This document shows, piece by piece, positions 33,713 through 45,028 of a stretch of 64,000 nt of DNA. Under the pieces are notes generated by a model, which saw only the letters and a list, made by a program, of their open reading frames with translations, was not told where the DNA came from and made no database searches. The stretch's first letter is position 1. Each line of letters opens with the position of its first letter. Source of the DNA: Owenia fusiformis (taxonomy: Eukaryota > Annelida > Polychaeta > Sabellida > Oweniidae); contig CAIIXF020000012.1 of the NCBI GenBank assembly GCA_903813345.2, positions 35,322,528 through 35,386,527 of the forward strand, in the 5' to 3' direction. Position numbers and translations under genes: made by a program.

Positions 33713-34189
33713 TTACCATTTACCATACCAGTACATTTGAGTTGGCTTGAATGTTTCATTCGTCAATGAGAGGGCTATTGGAAAAGACATCAGCTCATGT
33801 TTCATTATTTCATTGATGCCCACAGGTCTGTTGTTAGCTTCATATGCAGTGATAAGATTCTGCAAAACATTCTTGTCTGCCCTAACAACTTCATGCTCAT
33901 TTATATTGGGATTAGGCACATAGTTTAGAAAATGTTAATGCTTGCTCAGTAGATCAAGAAATGTTGTGTCTTTCATTTGACTCTGTTGGTATCAACCTCT
34001 AAGACACAAAGACATCCAGTTGTTATTGGCCAAACTGTCGAGGCTGTTGATTGTTTCTGTGAGTACACCTTTTGTACATATACTTTGGAGATTAAGTAAT
34101 GGATCTTCTGAAAACATGCCAAACTTCAGCAGCATGTCACATATTTTATCTTCTTCCACAGATTCTTGTTTTGATTTGCAAATTACCAT
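33713..34189 (-). pseudogene. Relic of a multi-copy invertebrate protein in the loop of the inverted-repeat element
   Basis: Two - strand pieces read as protein: 34189-33992 (ICDMLLKFGMFSEDPLL, then SLDSLANNN) and 33919-33713 (VVRADKNVLQNLITAYEAN, then IMKHELMSFPIALSL). The second has the pattern RADRN-x-L...HEL-x-P-x-x-LS, which I recall from a high-copy, uncharacterised family in invertebrate genomes, usually flanking transposons. This is a memory-based match. Stops and frame changes between the pieces make it a broken copy. No function is assigned. Confidence 0.4.
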
Positions 34190-35064
34190 CCCCCTCTATG
34201 GAATGCCAAAACACAAGTCCAAACATCATTCTTGTTTGGACTCCACATGTGTGACCTAAGATTATACCCCGGTGCCCATCTATTCAATGTAGATATTGTC
34301 TTTGTGTTATGCCTACAATTCTGCCACCCTTCTAACCAATAGCATACTGGCATAGTGGTCAATCAACTTGGTTGATTGAATTTGTAGAGCCTTTAACCAC
34401 ATAGTGTCAATGCAAGAATCCTCGCTCAACTGCAGCAGGTAAGTTAGAGCATTTTCTCTAAGTTTACTGTGCCCCACCTTCCATAATTTTGGTGGCCATG
34501 AAATAAGGGATCACGTATTGAAGTGCATTGAGATGAAGCTCCCAATTTCCCATTCTTTGGGCTTGGGTGAAGTATAGCAAGATTTGGACCATGTCCATGT
34601 CATGTATCACCACCAGAATGAAGCCTTGTCTTCCTTGTTCAGCTCTATGAAGGATTTTAATCCTGATTCAGATCTAATGTTGAGGTTAATGTCATTCCGA
34701 ATCTTTTTTTGAATTTCTAATAGAGGGTTCTATTGAATACTTTAATTTTAGACCTAGTATATGAAGTATATTCAAAGATTAGACCTGTTAAGTGGCTCAA
34801 ATCTACAGAGAAACTAGTCAGAATATATCATATATCAAACCTCCGAGCTATGAAACAGTAGTAGGTACCAATATACCCTAAGCCTGGAAATAAGAAGTGT
34901 ATTGTAATAGTGCACCTTAATACTGTCTGTTTAGACCTTTATTTGTAATGATTTTCAATGATTAAGCCTCTTAGATGGTTAAAATAAACAGAAAGTCGGC
35001 TCGGAATATGTCAAACATCAAACAACTTATCTATGAAATCATAGCTAGTTCAAGTATACTCATA

Positions 35065-35646
35065 CAGGGTGTCCAAAAAACAGGACCGAAGAAAAGTTGA
35101 TTATTTTGGTCAATCTTGCATATTTTGCCTTAAAATTTCAGAATTATTTACTTCATTTAATGTGAATTTTGTTGTGAACGTTTGATGATAATCTGCTTAT
35201 TAAGCAAAAAACTGCAGCACTTTACAACACATGCCCCATGTGGCCACCACTCCGGCCTACGAAGCTGTTGATGACTCTCCTACTCATAGCAACATGGATT
35301 GCAAAGCTTCTGATGAAGCTATCCACTTAAAATTTTAGGCATGTAAAAAAGAACACCTGAAAATTTGTCTGACACTAGTTTTACTTCTCTAGATAGATTT
35401 TAGTCATGCCATGGAAAATTGAACAACTTCCTTCGCCAGAGTTGATTGTGCATGTCGAGGAGAAGCGGACACATTGGACACATGTTGTAAAGTGCTGTAG
35501 TTTTTGACTCCATAGACAGATTATCATTAAACTTTCACAACAAAATTCACATTGGATGAACTAAATAATTCTGAAGTTTTAAGGCAGAATATGCAGGATT
35601 GACCAAGTTAAAAAACTTTTCTTCGGTCCTTTTTTTGGACACCCTG
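35065..35646. mobile_element. 582-bp mariner-type MITE in the right arm of the inverted-repeat element
   Basis: Ends CAGGGTGTCCAAAAAACAGG and its inverse, with terminal inverted repeats of about 170 bp, flanked by TA on both sides (35063-35064 and 35647-35648). The opposite arm of the host element (about 32560) shows the empty site, CTCATACCAG in inverse, so the insertion and TA duplication can be read directly. TA targets and CAGGGTGTCC-type ends fit the Tc1/mariner superfamily. The 230-bp centre has no transposase. Confidence 0.87.
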
Positions 35647-36933
35647 TACCAGTAGAATGATACTAATGGTATACTTGAATTTGATCGATTGCAGACCTAT
35701 GATTTAAGAATGAATTTTCAATGATAACACCTAAGATTGTTCAAACCACCATAAAGCCAAGCCAGGAGATATTATACATTATTTTTCTAAGCTAGAAAAC
35801 TAATATTGGTACAAATGTGTTCATAAATAAGAAAAAATTATACGAGTCTTCAAAGGGTATACCCATAACTTATCAATTTTAGACATCATATTTAATGAAT
35901 AAATCTTCCTAAAACTAAGCTAAAATAAATTTTAGATTTTAGATTTATTCTAAAATGCCAAATATATGAACACAGTTGGATAAATGTAAAGCAATAGGGG
36001 ACAGTTATAGTCACATATAAAATCAGTCCCAGCTAAAATGTCATTTTTTCTTAAATTCAGTAATTTTTTTCAGGGCAATTTTAGAGGAATTACTTTGATT
36101 CTTGCAGGATTGGTATACCAGGTATCAAGCCTTTTACATGGATTTTTTTAACATCTATCATTGTCTAATAAAAAAGTTATGACACGAAAAGTAAAAAAAA
36201 GGTCATAAATTTGCCTCCTGGGGTACACACTTTTTGCTTTTATTCAAATTTCTTAAGAGTAATCCATATCATTGATACTTCAAATGTTTATTTTATACAA
36301 TGTCCATGTATTTCACTTACAAAAACCATAAAATCAAAGTTATCTTAGGTTGAACAATTTTTTCCCCCTGATAGGGGTGAATTTTGGGGGAGGGGGGACT
36401 AACATGGTATATTAAGGGTTAAATAATCATATTTCAGCTTGCCAACATGGTTTTTTGGATTCAGCATAAAAAGTTACATAAGAAACACTTGTCAGAACAC
36501 TTTTAACACTAAATGCCTACCACATTTCATCTAGATGAAAACGCACCCGGTCTAAATTGCTCAGTTAAAATATCAAACAAATTGAATAAAAACTTTGAAG
36601 GTTTGAATTAAAAAGTGTAATATCAAACAAACAAAAAATATGGATTATTAAACATAGAATTGAAAAATCCATTTTCAGTCAGGGGATGCGATTGTGGCAT
36701 AAAAAGCCAACAATTACGATTTATCTTGAATTTTACAAAAAAATATGCAACTTCTTTCATAATAAATTGAGCTAGAAGCTTCAAATAAAAATCATTTTAA
36801 AGCTCTTTTCTTCTCATGGTAATATGTTATTGGTTATGGGGGGGGGGGGCGATCACCAATTGCACCCCCCCCCCGTCTATGGTCTAATTGAAATGTAAAA
36901 ACTCGTTGCTTTCACATTAAAATAGCTGATATA

Positions 36934-38173
36934 CGAGGGTATATCATAAAGTTCTCATAATATCTCTCTAATTTTTTTTATTTTTCAATATATTATGATG
37001 AATTTTTCACAGAATGTGTAGTATAGAATGCTGTATTAATTTATTAAAAAATATTTGGAATAACAGAAATATTATTTAAGAAATGGTTGCCATAGTAACT
37101 CTTAATCAAGGCACCCGGGGCAAATAAAAAATCGTGCAAGAATAGCCCCAACTAACCATGTTTAAATGCATAATAAGTTATCAAATAAGCTATGAAACAC
37201 ATCAAATTGTTAAATATCATATGTGTTCTTGACTGTTTTGAACTATTATAATGGTCATGTGAATTATGTGATCTCATAATGGATGATTGTAATGCTTCAT
37301 TAGAAGTGATGTTAGACACCAAAACTGTTTTGTCAAATATTTCTAGGAAAGTCGATTTTCCCCTTTAGTTCATCTTAAATATGTTTAGACCATACATAGG
37401 GTGTACTTTTGTTGATATCTTTGCAACATATTTGTTTTAGATCATCTTTTGTATGAGCAAAGGATTTTTCGAACTTAACTGAACTTTTTATGAGTATGAA
37501 TTTATTTTTCTGATGAGCTCTGCATCTCTGCATTAGCTTACTCAGTCATTTCTGATCATTAAGCAGGCCCGTAGCCAGGATTTGTCAAGGGGGGGGGGTT
37601 CAATTTTCAAAAATTTCCAGGGGGGGTTCACATTTGACAATTTTGGCCCAAATTTGGCTAAAATCACTTGAGAAGTGCTCAAAATGGTCAAAAACTGCAT
37701 GATTTTGAAAGAATTTTTGGCCAGGGGGGGGGGTTCGCCCGAACCCTGCGAACCCCCCCTGGCTACGGGCATGTTAAGGTTTGATTCTCAGAGTCTGGTA
37801 TCACATTTATGAAGCATGTAAGCCCCCCCCTATGACATCACACGATTCACATGCTCAATTTATTTTATAGTAAAAACATTTAACAACATATTCAAATGAA
37901 CATTTTAATGTGTTTGATAATTTATGAGAGTTTATTATGAATGTAAACATGGTTAATTAAGCTCATTCTCCTAATTATTTTTATTTGCCCCGGGTGACCT
38001 GATTTCCCGTTACTATGGCAACCATTACTTATCTAATATATCTGTTATACCAATTATTCTTTAATAAATTAATACAGCATTCTATACTACACATTCTGTG
38101 AAAAATTCATCATAATATATTAAAAAATAAAAAAATTAGAGAGATATTATGAGAACTTTATGATATACCCTCG
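36934..38173. mobile_element. 1.24-kb mariner-type MITE
   Basis: The ends are CGAGGGTATATCATAAAG and its inverse, flanked by TA (36932-36933 and 38174-38175). The inverted repeats extend roughly 250-300 bp (for example TTCATCATAATATATT against its partner, and GTTGCCATAGTAAC against GTTACTATGGCAAC). The ends resemble the GAGGGT...AAGT type of mariner family. The centre carries no transposase but does carry a second small element at 37567-37770. The uninterrupted paralogous site is at about 2850. Confidence 0.85.
37567..37770. mobile_element. Small palindromic element with GCCCGTAGCCAGG ends
   Basis: It starts GGCCCGTAGCCAGGAT and ends CCTGGCTACGGGC, with G9 and C7 runs just inside. From memory, G-run hairpins with these ends are common in marine invertebrate genomes. 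It sits in the loop of the mariner-type MITE, so it is a nested insertion. The 76-codon frame through it is a by-product. Confidence 0.7.
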
Positions 38174-38581
38174 TAGATATTCTATCTACTAGTATACTCA
38201 TATGAACAGAGATATAGAATTTCAAACTGAACCATTGAGACAATCTGTTCTGTCATTGAAACAATATTTATGGCCAGCTAAATTTCTGAGGTGTTTCATT
38301 CGTTTACTCCTGGACTATATATCTTTATTTGAATTTGAAGAACAAATACGATTAAATATGATATGATTAAAGGATTGAATGCACTGCATGCGTTTCGTAT
38401 TACACATAACAATCTCTGATCATCAAATTTACATCATCATGGTAAACCATGAAATCTCATTTCTCCTCAGCCCCGAGAGGTGAAACAGAAAGATGCTATT
38501 ATGTTATCAGAATGAATTTACATTGGAGTAAAGGAATTCATACGTACCTAATACATTCAAAAGGTTTGATTACCTGACTTA

Positions 38582-38700
38582 GCCTTGGTGACATTTGCTC
38601 CGATTCATCGGCCCGCGCGCGGCCGAATGAGTATATTGGTCAAAACTATACAATTTTGGACAGAATACTCAATCGGCCGTGCGACGCGCGATGAACCTGG
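38582..38700. repeat. MITE-like hairpin of the CATTTGCTCCGAT family, copy 1
   Basis: Reads GTGACATTTGCTCCGATTCA, then CGGCC...CG-rich, then a phrase of GTATATTGGTCAAAAC type, and inverse AATACTCAATCGGCCG. Related copies are at 44421-44557 and 44628-44853. Confidence 0.6.
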
Positions 38701-39639
38701 ACTATATGGTTTCATGTATTTAAAGAGACTCTATTGAGACTTCTCTGTGGCATTTTTTCTTTATTCCTTTTTGTTTTGAATTTTTAACACCATAACATTA
38801 ACTAACTACTCAATATGCAACTTTTCACCACGTAGAATTTTAAAATATTAAGTTTCAAAATTCCATTTTTATAATGGAGCTACATAATTTGAATTATTTT
38901 CAAACGTAGCGGCGCGATTTTGATAAAATTGACAGATATAATAAATATTGGTAAGACAAAATGTTTGAAGAAAAATGAAGAAAATTCACCGTCCTGGTTA
39001 CGCAAACTATAGAAAAATCTGAAATAATCATAAAAACCTGTAAAAATAGATTGAAGGGGGTGATATTCCTTTTTAATGTGCCTTTCACTACTACAGGGTA
39101 ACAATAATTTTGGTACTGATTTGATTTTTCAAAGAAAATCATTTCTATAGTGTATAGTCAGTTTAAATAATACAATTGCTATATTTCTTTACTGAACTGT
39201 GCAATAATTTATTTATTTATCAACAGTAATGCAAACTACATATTATACAGTTAGTAAAATATTAAAATAATTCTATTAAAATTAAAGCATTGAGATGATA
39301 CTTAAATAATTACATATTATATTGATAGGCATATTATATTATAGGATTTAAGCCAATGACTCAATGCATTGTAGATGATTAAATTTAACATATGTCCTGA
39401 TTCTAGACTATGAACGAGGGTGGTAGTCCGAATTCAAAGCCTAGACGAGAAGACATAAGTGAATTGAAGCATCCACTATTCATTGAATCAAGTGCTTTAA
39501 TTCAATTTCACACATTGCAAAATATTTTTTACAATTTCACTTAACAGAATGATATTTTTTCAAAGATATATTGTACTTTTAGAATCATTTGCTTCAAAGA
39601 ATTGAACTATAGCAGCCTTTACTCGTTATTTTACGATTT
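38701..39639. other. Gene-free stretch
   Basis: AT-rich DNA with frames of up to 80 codons on the - strand that lack protein-like features. No repeat or RNA gene was recognised. Confidence 0.5.
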
Positions 39640-40020
39640 TTCTGTAACTCGAAAAGTAGTCGAGCGATTTTGTTCATATTTGGTATATGAATACTATAAG
39701 CATGGCACACTGTCTAATGACTCTTCTGGTAGAAGGCGCCCATTTTAACGTATTTTACTATAACACGAAAAGAAGTGGAGCGATTTTGTTCATATTTGGC
39801 ATGTGAATACTATAAGCATGGCACACTGTCTAATGACACTTTTGATAGAAGGCAGCCATTTTGAAAAATGGCTGTCATTTTAACGTATTTTACTATAACT
39901 CGAAAAGTAGGAGAGCGATTTTGTTCATATTTGATGCGTGAATACTATAAGCGTGGCACACTGTCTAATGACACTTTTGGTAGAAGGTGGCCATTTTGAA
40001 AAATGGCTGCCATTTTTGCT
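39640..40020 (+). repeat. Tandem repeat, about 125-bp unit, three copies
   Basis: The unit reads CGATTTTGTTCATATTTG... then ATACTATAAGC(A/G)TGGCACAC, TGTCTAATGAC, GTAGAAGG. Copies two and three include a hairpin CCATTTTGAAAAATGGC. Copy one lacks the hairpin's second half. No coding sequence. Confidence 0.85.
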
Positions 40021-40730
40021 GTATACTTTGTTTGTAAAAAAATGCCAGCCATGGCTGTTCGATGGGATTTGCTACACTTTGGTGTTGCTGTTGTCTAGTT
40101 GAAGGATGGATGGACGGACAAATGGAGGGTCTCTATAGCTTATCCCCTAATCTTCGTTGGATTGAACAATTGTGAATATGGTTTGTTGGACAAATAAAAC
40201 TGATTGAATGTCTAAAAGCAAATAATGAAGTGGTAATTTATTTAAAATCATTAAAATCTCAAACATGCTTGCTTTGGTCTAGTCACTTTTAATTCCTAAA
40301 TGTCCCGTAATTAGTATCTATATACCTTATTAGATGCAGTGAAGGAGTTAAATCATTGGGATATGAATAAATCATGCAAAACATATTTTGTAAATATTTC
40401 TCATCATTTAGGGTTACCCAGTAGTTTACAAGCTGACCTTTGCAAAATATATTTCACTTACTATCCTCATTCGCTATCACGCTATCTAGTTTCTTTCCAA
40501 ATTGGCCTGGATTGCCTGGTTTATTGGTTTTAGCGAACCGTCCATTTCGTCGAACCATCATTTTGCTAAAGGTTGTTTGTGATGAATATACAATATTCAG
40601 TTACATATAACTGTACAGCAACTTTATGCAAGGGAGGGTAATTGTGTGAGAGCACATAAAGTACACGAAGTATTGACCCACTTGTCTCAGTGAATCTTAT
40701 AAACAGTGCATAAAGTTTTTTCTATGCATA
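40021..40730. other. Gene-free stretch
   Basis: Only a 64-codon chance frame is present (40339-40533). No repeat or RNA gene was recognised apart from a short GGATGGATGGACGGAC run near 40105. Confidence 0.5.
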
Positions 40731-42341
40731 ACCCCCCTATCACACCAAACTAGTTCTTACCCGTTCTTGCCAGTCCTTCGAAAACGTCATAAAACGGGCT
40801 CAATCTGGCTGTGGTCGGGATATATGTCTGAAATAATTAGCTTCTTCGTTCTTAAACAGTCTTCAATACGTCCATCTCGTTCGCAGTTCGTTCAGGTCGC
40901 ACCACGTCGGTGTGCAACGTCGTAGAACGCGTCCCTTAGTCTAGAAGGTCATCTAGACCTGATAACAGAACGGTATGGTCGCAATCGAATTTTGAATCGA
41001 TTCAAAACTCTAAAATCACATTCCCGTCTGAGAACGTTTATAAAGTTTGTAAATAGACCTTAGAAAGTTGCAACTACGTTCATTCCGTTCGCACACAGTT
41101 TAAAACCAGTTTTGAAGAACGCAGTGGCAACTTGTTTGGTGTGATAGCTATATTTTTGCTAACTCGTTCATAAGCAGTGTTAAATACGTTCTTTATCAGT
41201 TTAAACCCGTTTGCATTTAGTTCTACCTCGTTCTCAACACGTCCTCAGACAGTTCAACTCGTTGTTTAAACGTCCGTAGCAGGATTGAAGTACGACGGTT
41301 CCGTTCGTAGTATGTCCAGCTCGTCGTTAGTACGTTGTCACTCGTTCTAATTGTAGAACGTGACGACCACGAGAATATTTTGAGCATTGCCTAAGTTCTA
41401 GAGGACCTACCCGTTCGAGTACGTTCGATGAAGTTTGTAAATAGATCCCAAACGGTTCTTAGTAGGTCCAGTCCGTTCGTACACAGTTGAAGCCCGTTTT
41501 CGAGAACGTAGTGAGAACTAGTTTGGTGTGATAGTAGGGTTACCCCCCTATCACACCAAACTCGTTCTTATCCGTTCTTGCCAGTCCTACGAAAATGTCG
41601 TAAAACGGGCTCAATCTGGTTGTGGTCGGGAAATATGTCTGAAATAATTAGCTTCTTCGTTCTTAAACAGTCTTCAATACGTCCTTCTCGTTCGCAGTTC
41701 GTTCAGGTCGCACCACGTCGGTGTGCAACGTAGTAGAACGCGTCCCTTAGTCTAGAAGGTCAACATGACCTGATTACAGAACGTTATGGTCGCCATCGAA
41801 TTTTGAATCGATTCAAAATTCTAAAATCACATTCCCGTCTGAGAACGATCATAAAGTTCGTAAATAGACCTTAGAAAGTTGCAGCTACGTTCATTCCGAT
41901 CGCACACAGTTTTGAAGAACGCAGTGGCAACTTGTTTGGTGTGATAGCTATATTTTTGCTAACTCGTTCATAAGCAGTGTTAAATACGTTCTCAATCAGT
42001 TTAAACCCGTTTGCAATTAGTTCTACCTCGTTCTCAACACGTCCTCAGACAATTCAACTCGTTGTTAAATCGTCCCTAGTAGGATTGAAGTACGACGGTT
42101 CCGTTCGTAGTACGTCCAGCTCGTCGTTAGTAAGTTGTCACTTTTTCTAATTGTAGAACGTGACGACCACGAGAACATTTTGAGCATTGTCTAAGTTCTA
42201 GAGGACCTACCCGTTCGAGTACGTTCGATGAAGTTTGTTAATAGATCCCAAACGGTTCTTAGTAGGTCCAGTCCGTTCGTACACAGTTGAAGCCCGTTTT
42301 TGAGAACGTAGTGAGAACTAGTTTGGTGTGATAGTAGGGTT
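40731..42341 (+). repeat. 811-bp CpG-rich tandem duplication with inverted-repeat ends
   Basis: Copy 1 is 40731-41541 and copy 2 is 41542-42341. Both start ACCCCCCTATCACACCAAAC and end GTTTGGTGTGATAGTAGGGT, so each unit has inverted ends (ATCACACCAAACTAGTTCT). A third, internal copy of the end (ACTTGTTTGGTGTGATAGC) lies at about 41131 and 41928, so each unit is compound. The units are full of CGTTC/GAACG/ACGT words, giving a CpG density unlike the flanks. Copy 2 has a 12-bp deletion near 41910. Frames are closed throughout. It looks like a satellite built from a MITE. Confidence 0.85.
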
Positions 42342-44210
42342 AGAGAGGTTTCGCAAAACGTTTTTTAGCTCCACGGATCCGTATCCGTAACGTATTTACC
42401 AGATTTATGCGTAGTCAGTTCAATTTATACGTGAAATGATACGGAAAACACGAAATATGAGGCTTTTGTACGTTGGTCATTTACGTATCCGATTTTACCC
42501 TTCGATTATATTGTTTTTAGTTCTAAAGGTATCACTATATGAACAAGCACAGTGTGCTGTGTATAATTTGACTAAAAATTGGTGAATGAATTTGTTTATT
42601 GTTTGAAATAAATCGAGTTTTTCAAATGGTATGTTCAATTCATTTTACACTTTATGGAATGGTATTGCAATAATTACAGTGTGTATGTTTCGCACAACGT
42701 TTTAGCTACCCGTATCGAAATCCGTAACGCATCGATGGAGTAAAAGCGTACTCAATACGTTTGTGATACCAACAGCAATACCGAAAGTACGTAAACTAAC
42801 ACTTTCTGTGCGTAGTTGTCTCCGTATCTATTTAGTCCTTCAAATCTTGATATTTTTTCCCTAAATGTATAATTTTAGTAACACACATATGTTATTATGC
42901 GTATCGTGCTAATTTTGATGAAGTTATAGCCTTATCTGCCGATAAATTTGATTATAAGTGAGGGGCCTGCACTTTTTATACAAATAAAGCGTTAGTCACA
43001 TTTGCTAATAGGCATATGTAAGGTCTATCGTTTCTGGTGTCAATAGTAACACCGTAGTCAATTTCTTAGGGACATCAAACCAAAGGTTAGCAGCTAGGCC
43101 ACCTGAATATATATTTTGTGCCTTAATTAAGTAACGCTCCGAATTTATATAGAGCAGGGTCTTGGGCTTAGTTTGAGTATAGTAGTTTGTTCCTGACCTC
43201 GACAATGAATGTGATATTGGGTCTAAAGATGGCGCCCCGCATCACTCTTGCCCGTATCCAGCTTGTGGCAAGGGAAAGCTTTTTTGGCTTAAAACTCCCG
43301 AAAAGTGCTCAGTATGATGAAAAACTGAATGATTTTGAAAATATTTCTAGCCAGGTAGCTTCTTCCCGTGGTATGACTTGAACAAGCAAATAGTAAGAGG
43401 CCTCGTTTGGGGGTCCAAGGAGACTAGTGCCCTAAAGTTTAGTGCCCAGGCATTCCCTGAACCACCGTCAATGATTATGTAACAGGTAGAGTATATTTCT
43501 TTGATCCTAAGATGATGATATTGGCGTATCATTTCCTATTTTCATTTTTGTAAAGACAGGCCTGCCATCCATATCCTGTAACGGATCTTCTCTCTTACAT
43601 ATGAGTCACGGTAGGGGCCCCAGATGTTCCTAACTCTTGGGTAGTGGTCCATGATGTGTTCTTCATTAGCAGCCTTGTGATGATAGGGAAGGGGGGGGGT
43701 TGTAATTCAAGTACATATTCAGTAGATATCGGGTTGTCCCCGATTGTTTTGTGCGATTGTCTCCAGTTGGAATAACTTAGTTGAGTAAATCGGTATCAAC
43801 GTTTCGTTGTGGTTTATTGGTTGTGCCTGATTATTCGAAAACCACGCACCCACTCTCAACAACCAGCGCGTTGTTTTAATAACAAACTAACACTGAGTTT
43901 CGTTGTTTACAATTAAATATAATATTTTATTATTTTGCTAAACAACTTATCGATCTTTAATTTGTTATCTCATTGTAACGAGCACAGACACATTTACAAA
44001 GATCAAACCCAGGTATTGAAAACACATATTCTTAAGTTTCTTGATAGACGGACACGATCTCCGTGCTCAACGCTTTAATTTACGTTTTTAACACGATTTA
44101 ATTCATTATTTGATATGATTAGATATAATTAATATGATATTAAATATGATTTTCGAATATATAAAATGGGGATTGTAAAAAAGCTAAAGGATTTATATTT
44201 TATTTTACAG
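42342..44210. other. Gene-free stretch with a diverged repeat pair
   Basis: TTTCGCAAAACGTTTTTTAG...CCGTATCCGTAACG at about 42349-42392 returns as TTTCGCACAACGTTTTAGC...ATCCGTAACGCATC at about 42688-42734, suggesting a weak direct repeat of about 340 bp. Frames of up to 66 codons at 43005-43532 look like chance. No gene, RNA or other repeat was recognised; upstream exons of the 44-48 kb gene might lie here but I could not find them. Confidence 0.5.
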
Positions 44211-44302
44211 GATGGAGAGGCAATATTATTATAATAAACGGGAACAATCGAGGAATGAACCGACACAGTACCTCTCTATTATTTTTGACGGCATGGATCA
44301 AG
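44211..44302 (+). CDS. DUF7869-like gene, first recognised exon
   Basis: Acceptor TATTTTACAG before 44211, donor AAG|GTAAATT after 44302. Translation: RQYYYNKREQSRNEPTQYL, then IIFDGMDQ. The phrase DGMDQ-x-KT-x-LP, continued in the next exon, is the hallmark of a high-copy, uncharacterised family I know as DUF7869 (from memory; a Pfam search would settle it). Family members have more sequence N-terminal to this, so upstream exons are missing from my reading; the ATG at 44212 is unlikely to be the real start. The exon ends in phase 1, matching the next exon. Confidence 0.7.
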
Positions 44303-44420
44303 GTAAATTAATTTAGAGTTTTTATTATCTACATGTAACAGTTCCATAAGTATTTTAATGTACACGTTTTTCTTTAAAGTCACGACTTAACATATAAATC
44401 ATATCCTTCGGAAGTAATAC

Positions 44421-44557
44421 CTTTGTCACATTTGCTCCGATTTTCACTACGGCGCCTGGCCGATTGAGTATTTTGTTCAAAATTGAATACAATATTGAAC
44501 AAAACACTCAATCGGCCGGGCGCCGGCCGATGGATCGGAGCATATGTGACCCAGGTA
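44421..44557. repeat. MITE-like hairpin of the CATTTGCTCCGAT family, copy 2
   Basis: It starts CTTTGTCACATTTGCTCCGA and ends, inverted, TCGGAGCATATGTGACCCAG. The centre is a perfect-looking fold around TTCAAAATTGAATACAATAT. It lies in the intron after the 44211-44302 exon. Confidence 0.75.
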
Positions 44558-44627
44558 TAACGCGTAACGGAATTCTAGTCGGAAAGCTATAAAGATTGTT
44601 AAGAATTAAAAAAATAGTATATATCGT

Positions 44628-44853
44628 GCCTAACTTTGAGTAACTTTTGCTCCGATCTGGCCGGCACATTGCCAATTGAATATTTTGTTCAAAATTGTAG
44701 GTCACATCTCAATTTGAGGTCACGTGTAGGCTCCTGAGAACTTGTTCATGCTTTACAAAAATGTTTGTTCAAGTTGAAATCAGTTCTGACCAAAAAACGA
44801 CAATCGGCCGGGCGCCGGCCAATGAATGGGAGCAAATGTGACATAGGCATTAG
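44628..44853. repeat. MITE-like hairpin of the CATTTGCTCCGAT family, copy 3
   Basis: It starts TTTTGCTCCGATCTGGCCGG and ends CGGCCAATGAATGGGAGCAA followed by ATGTGACATAGGC. The centre is about 100 bp longer than in copy 2. It is in the same intron. Confidence 0.65.
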
Positions 44854-45028
44854 CTGGGCAATATACTCTATATTGTTTTGCTTTATCGACGGCTATTACC
44901 AAACATAAAGGTATATTGTTATCGTCCGATACACATAAATGAAAATGAGTCATAATAAAAAATGACAGATTCCAATTGAGATATCTCTCTGAACTTCGCA
45001 TTCGCATGATTTATTTATATTTCTTCAG

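Larger units (their letters stand above)
31640..36556. mobile_element. 4.9-kb inverted-repeat element with coding relics
   Basis: The left arm, about 31640-33540, is the inverse of the right arm, about 34500-36556. The outer ends read TTAGACCGGGTGC and GCACCCGGTCTAA. Shared phrases include GTGGTAGGC(G/A)TTTAGTG, TTGGCAAGCTGAAATATGAT, CATGGACATGGTCCAAATC and GGGAGCTTCATCT. The left arm has about 390 bp more, lying between two related segments (32885-33030 and 33270-33440); the right arm looks like their recombined single copy. The right arm carries a 582-bp mariner-type MITE. The loop holds coding relics on the - strand. Arm divergence is visible by eye, so this is older than elements B and C. 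The superfamily is not identified and no target duplication was certain. Confidence 0.78.
36660..38330 (+). repeat. Dispersed repeat, copy 2 (split by a mariner-type MITE)
   Basis: 36660-36930 and 38190-38320 match 2533-2975 in order and orientation; the 1.24-kb insert lies between them. It includes the same G-run/C-run patch (36838-36877). This repeat therefore exists at least twice within 35 kb. Confidence 0.8.

Noticed and set aside
37542-37772. 76-codon - strand frame
   Set aside because: It runs through the G/C-run hairpin element at 37567-37770 and is a by-product of it.
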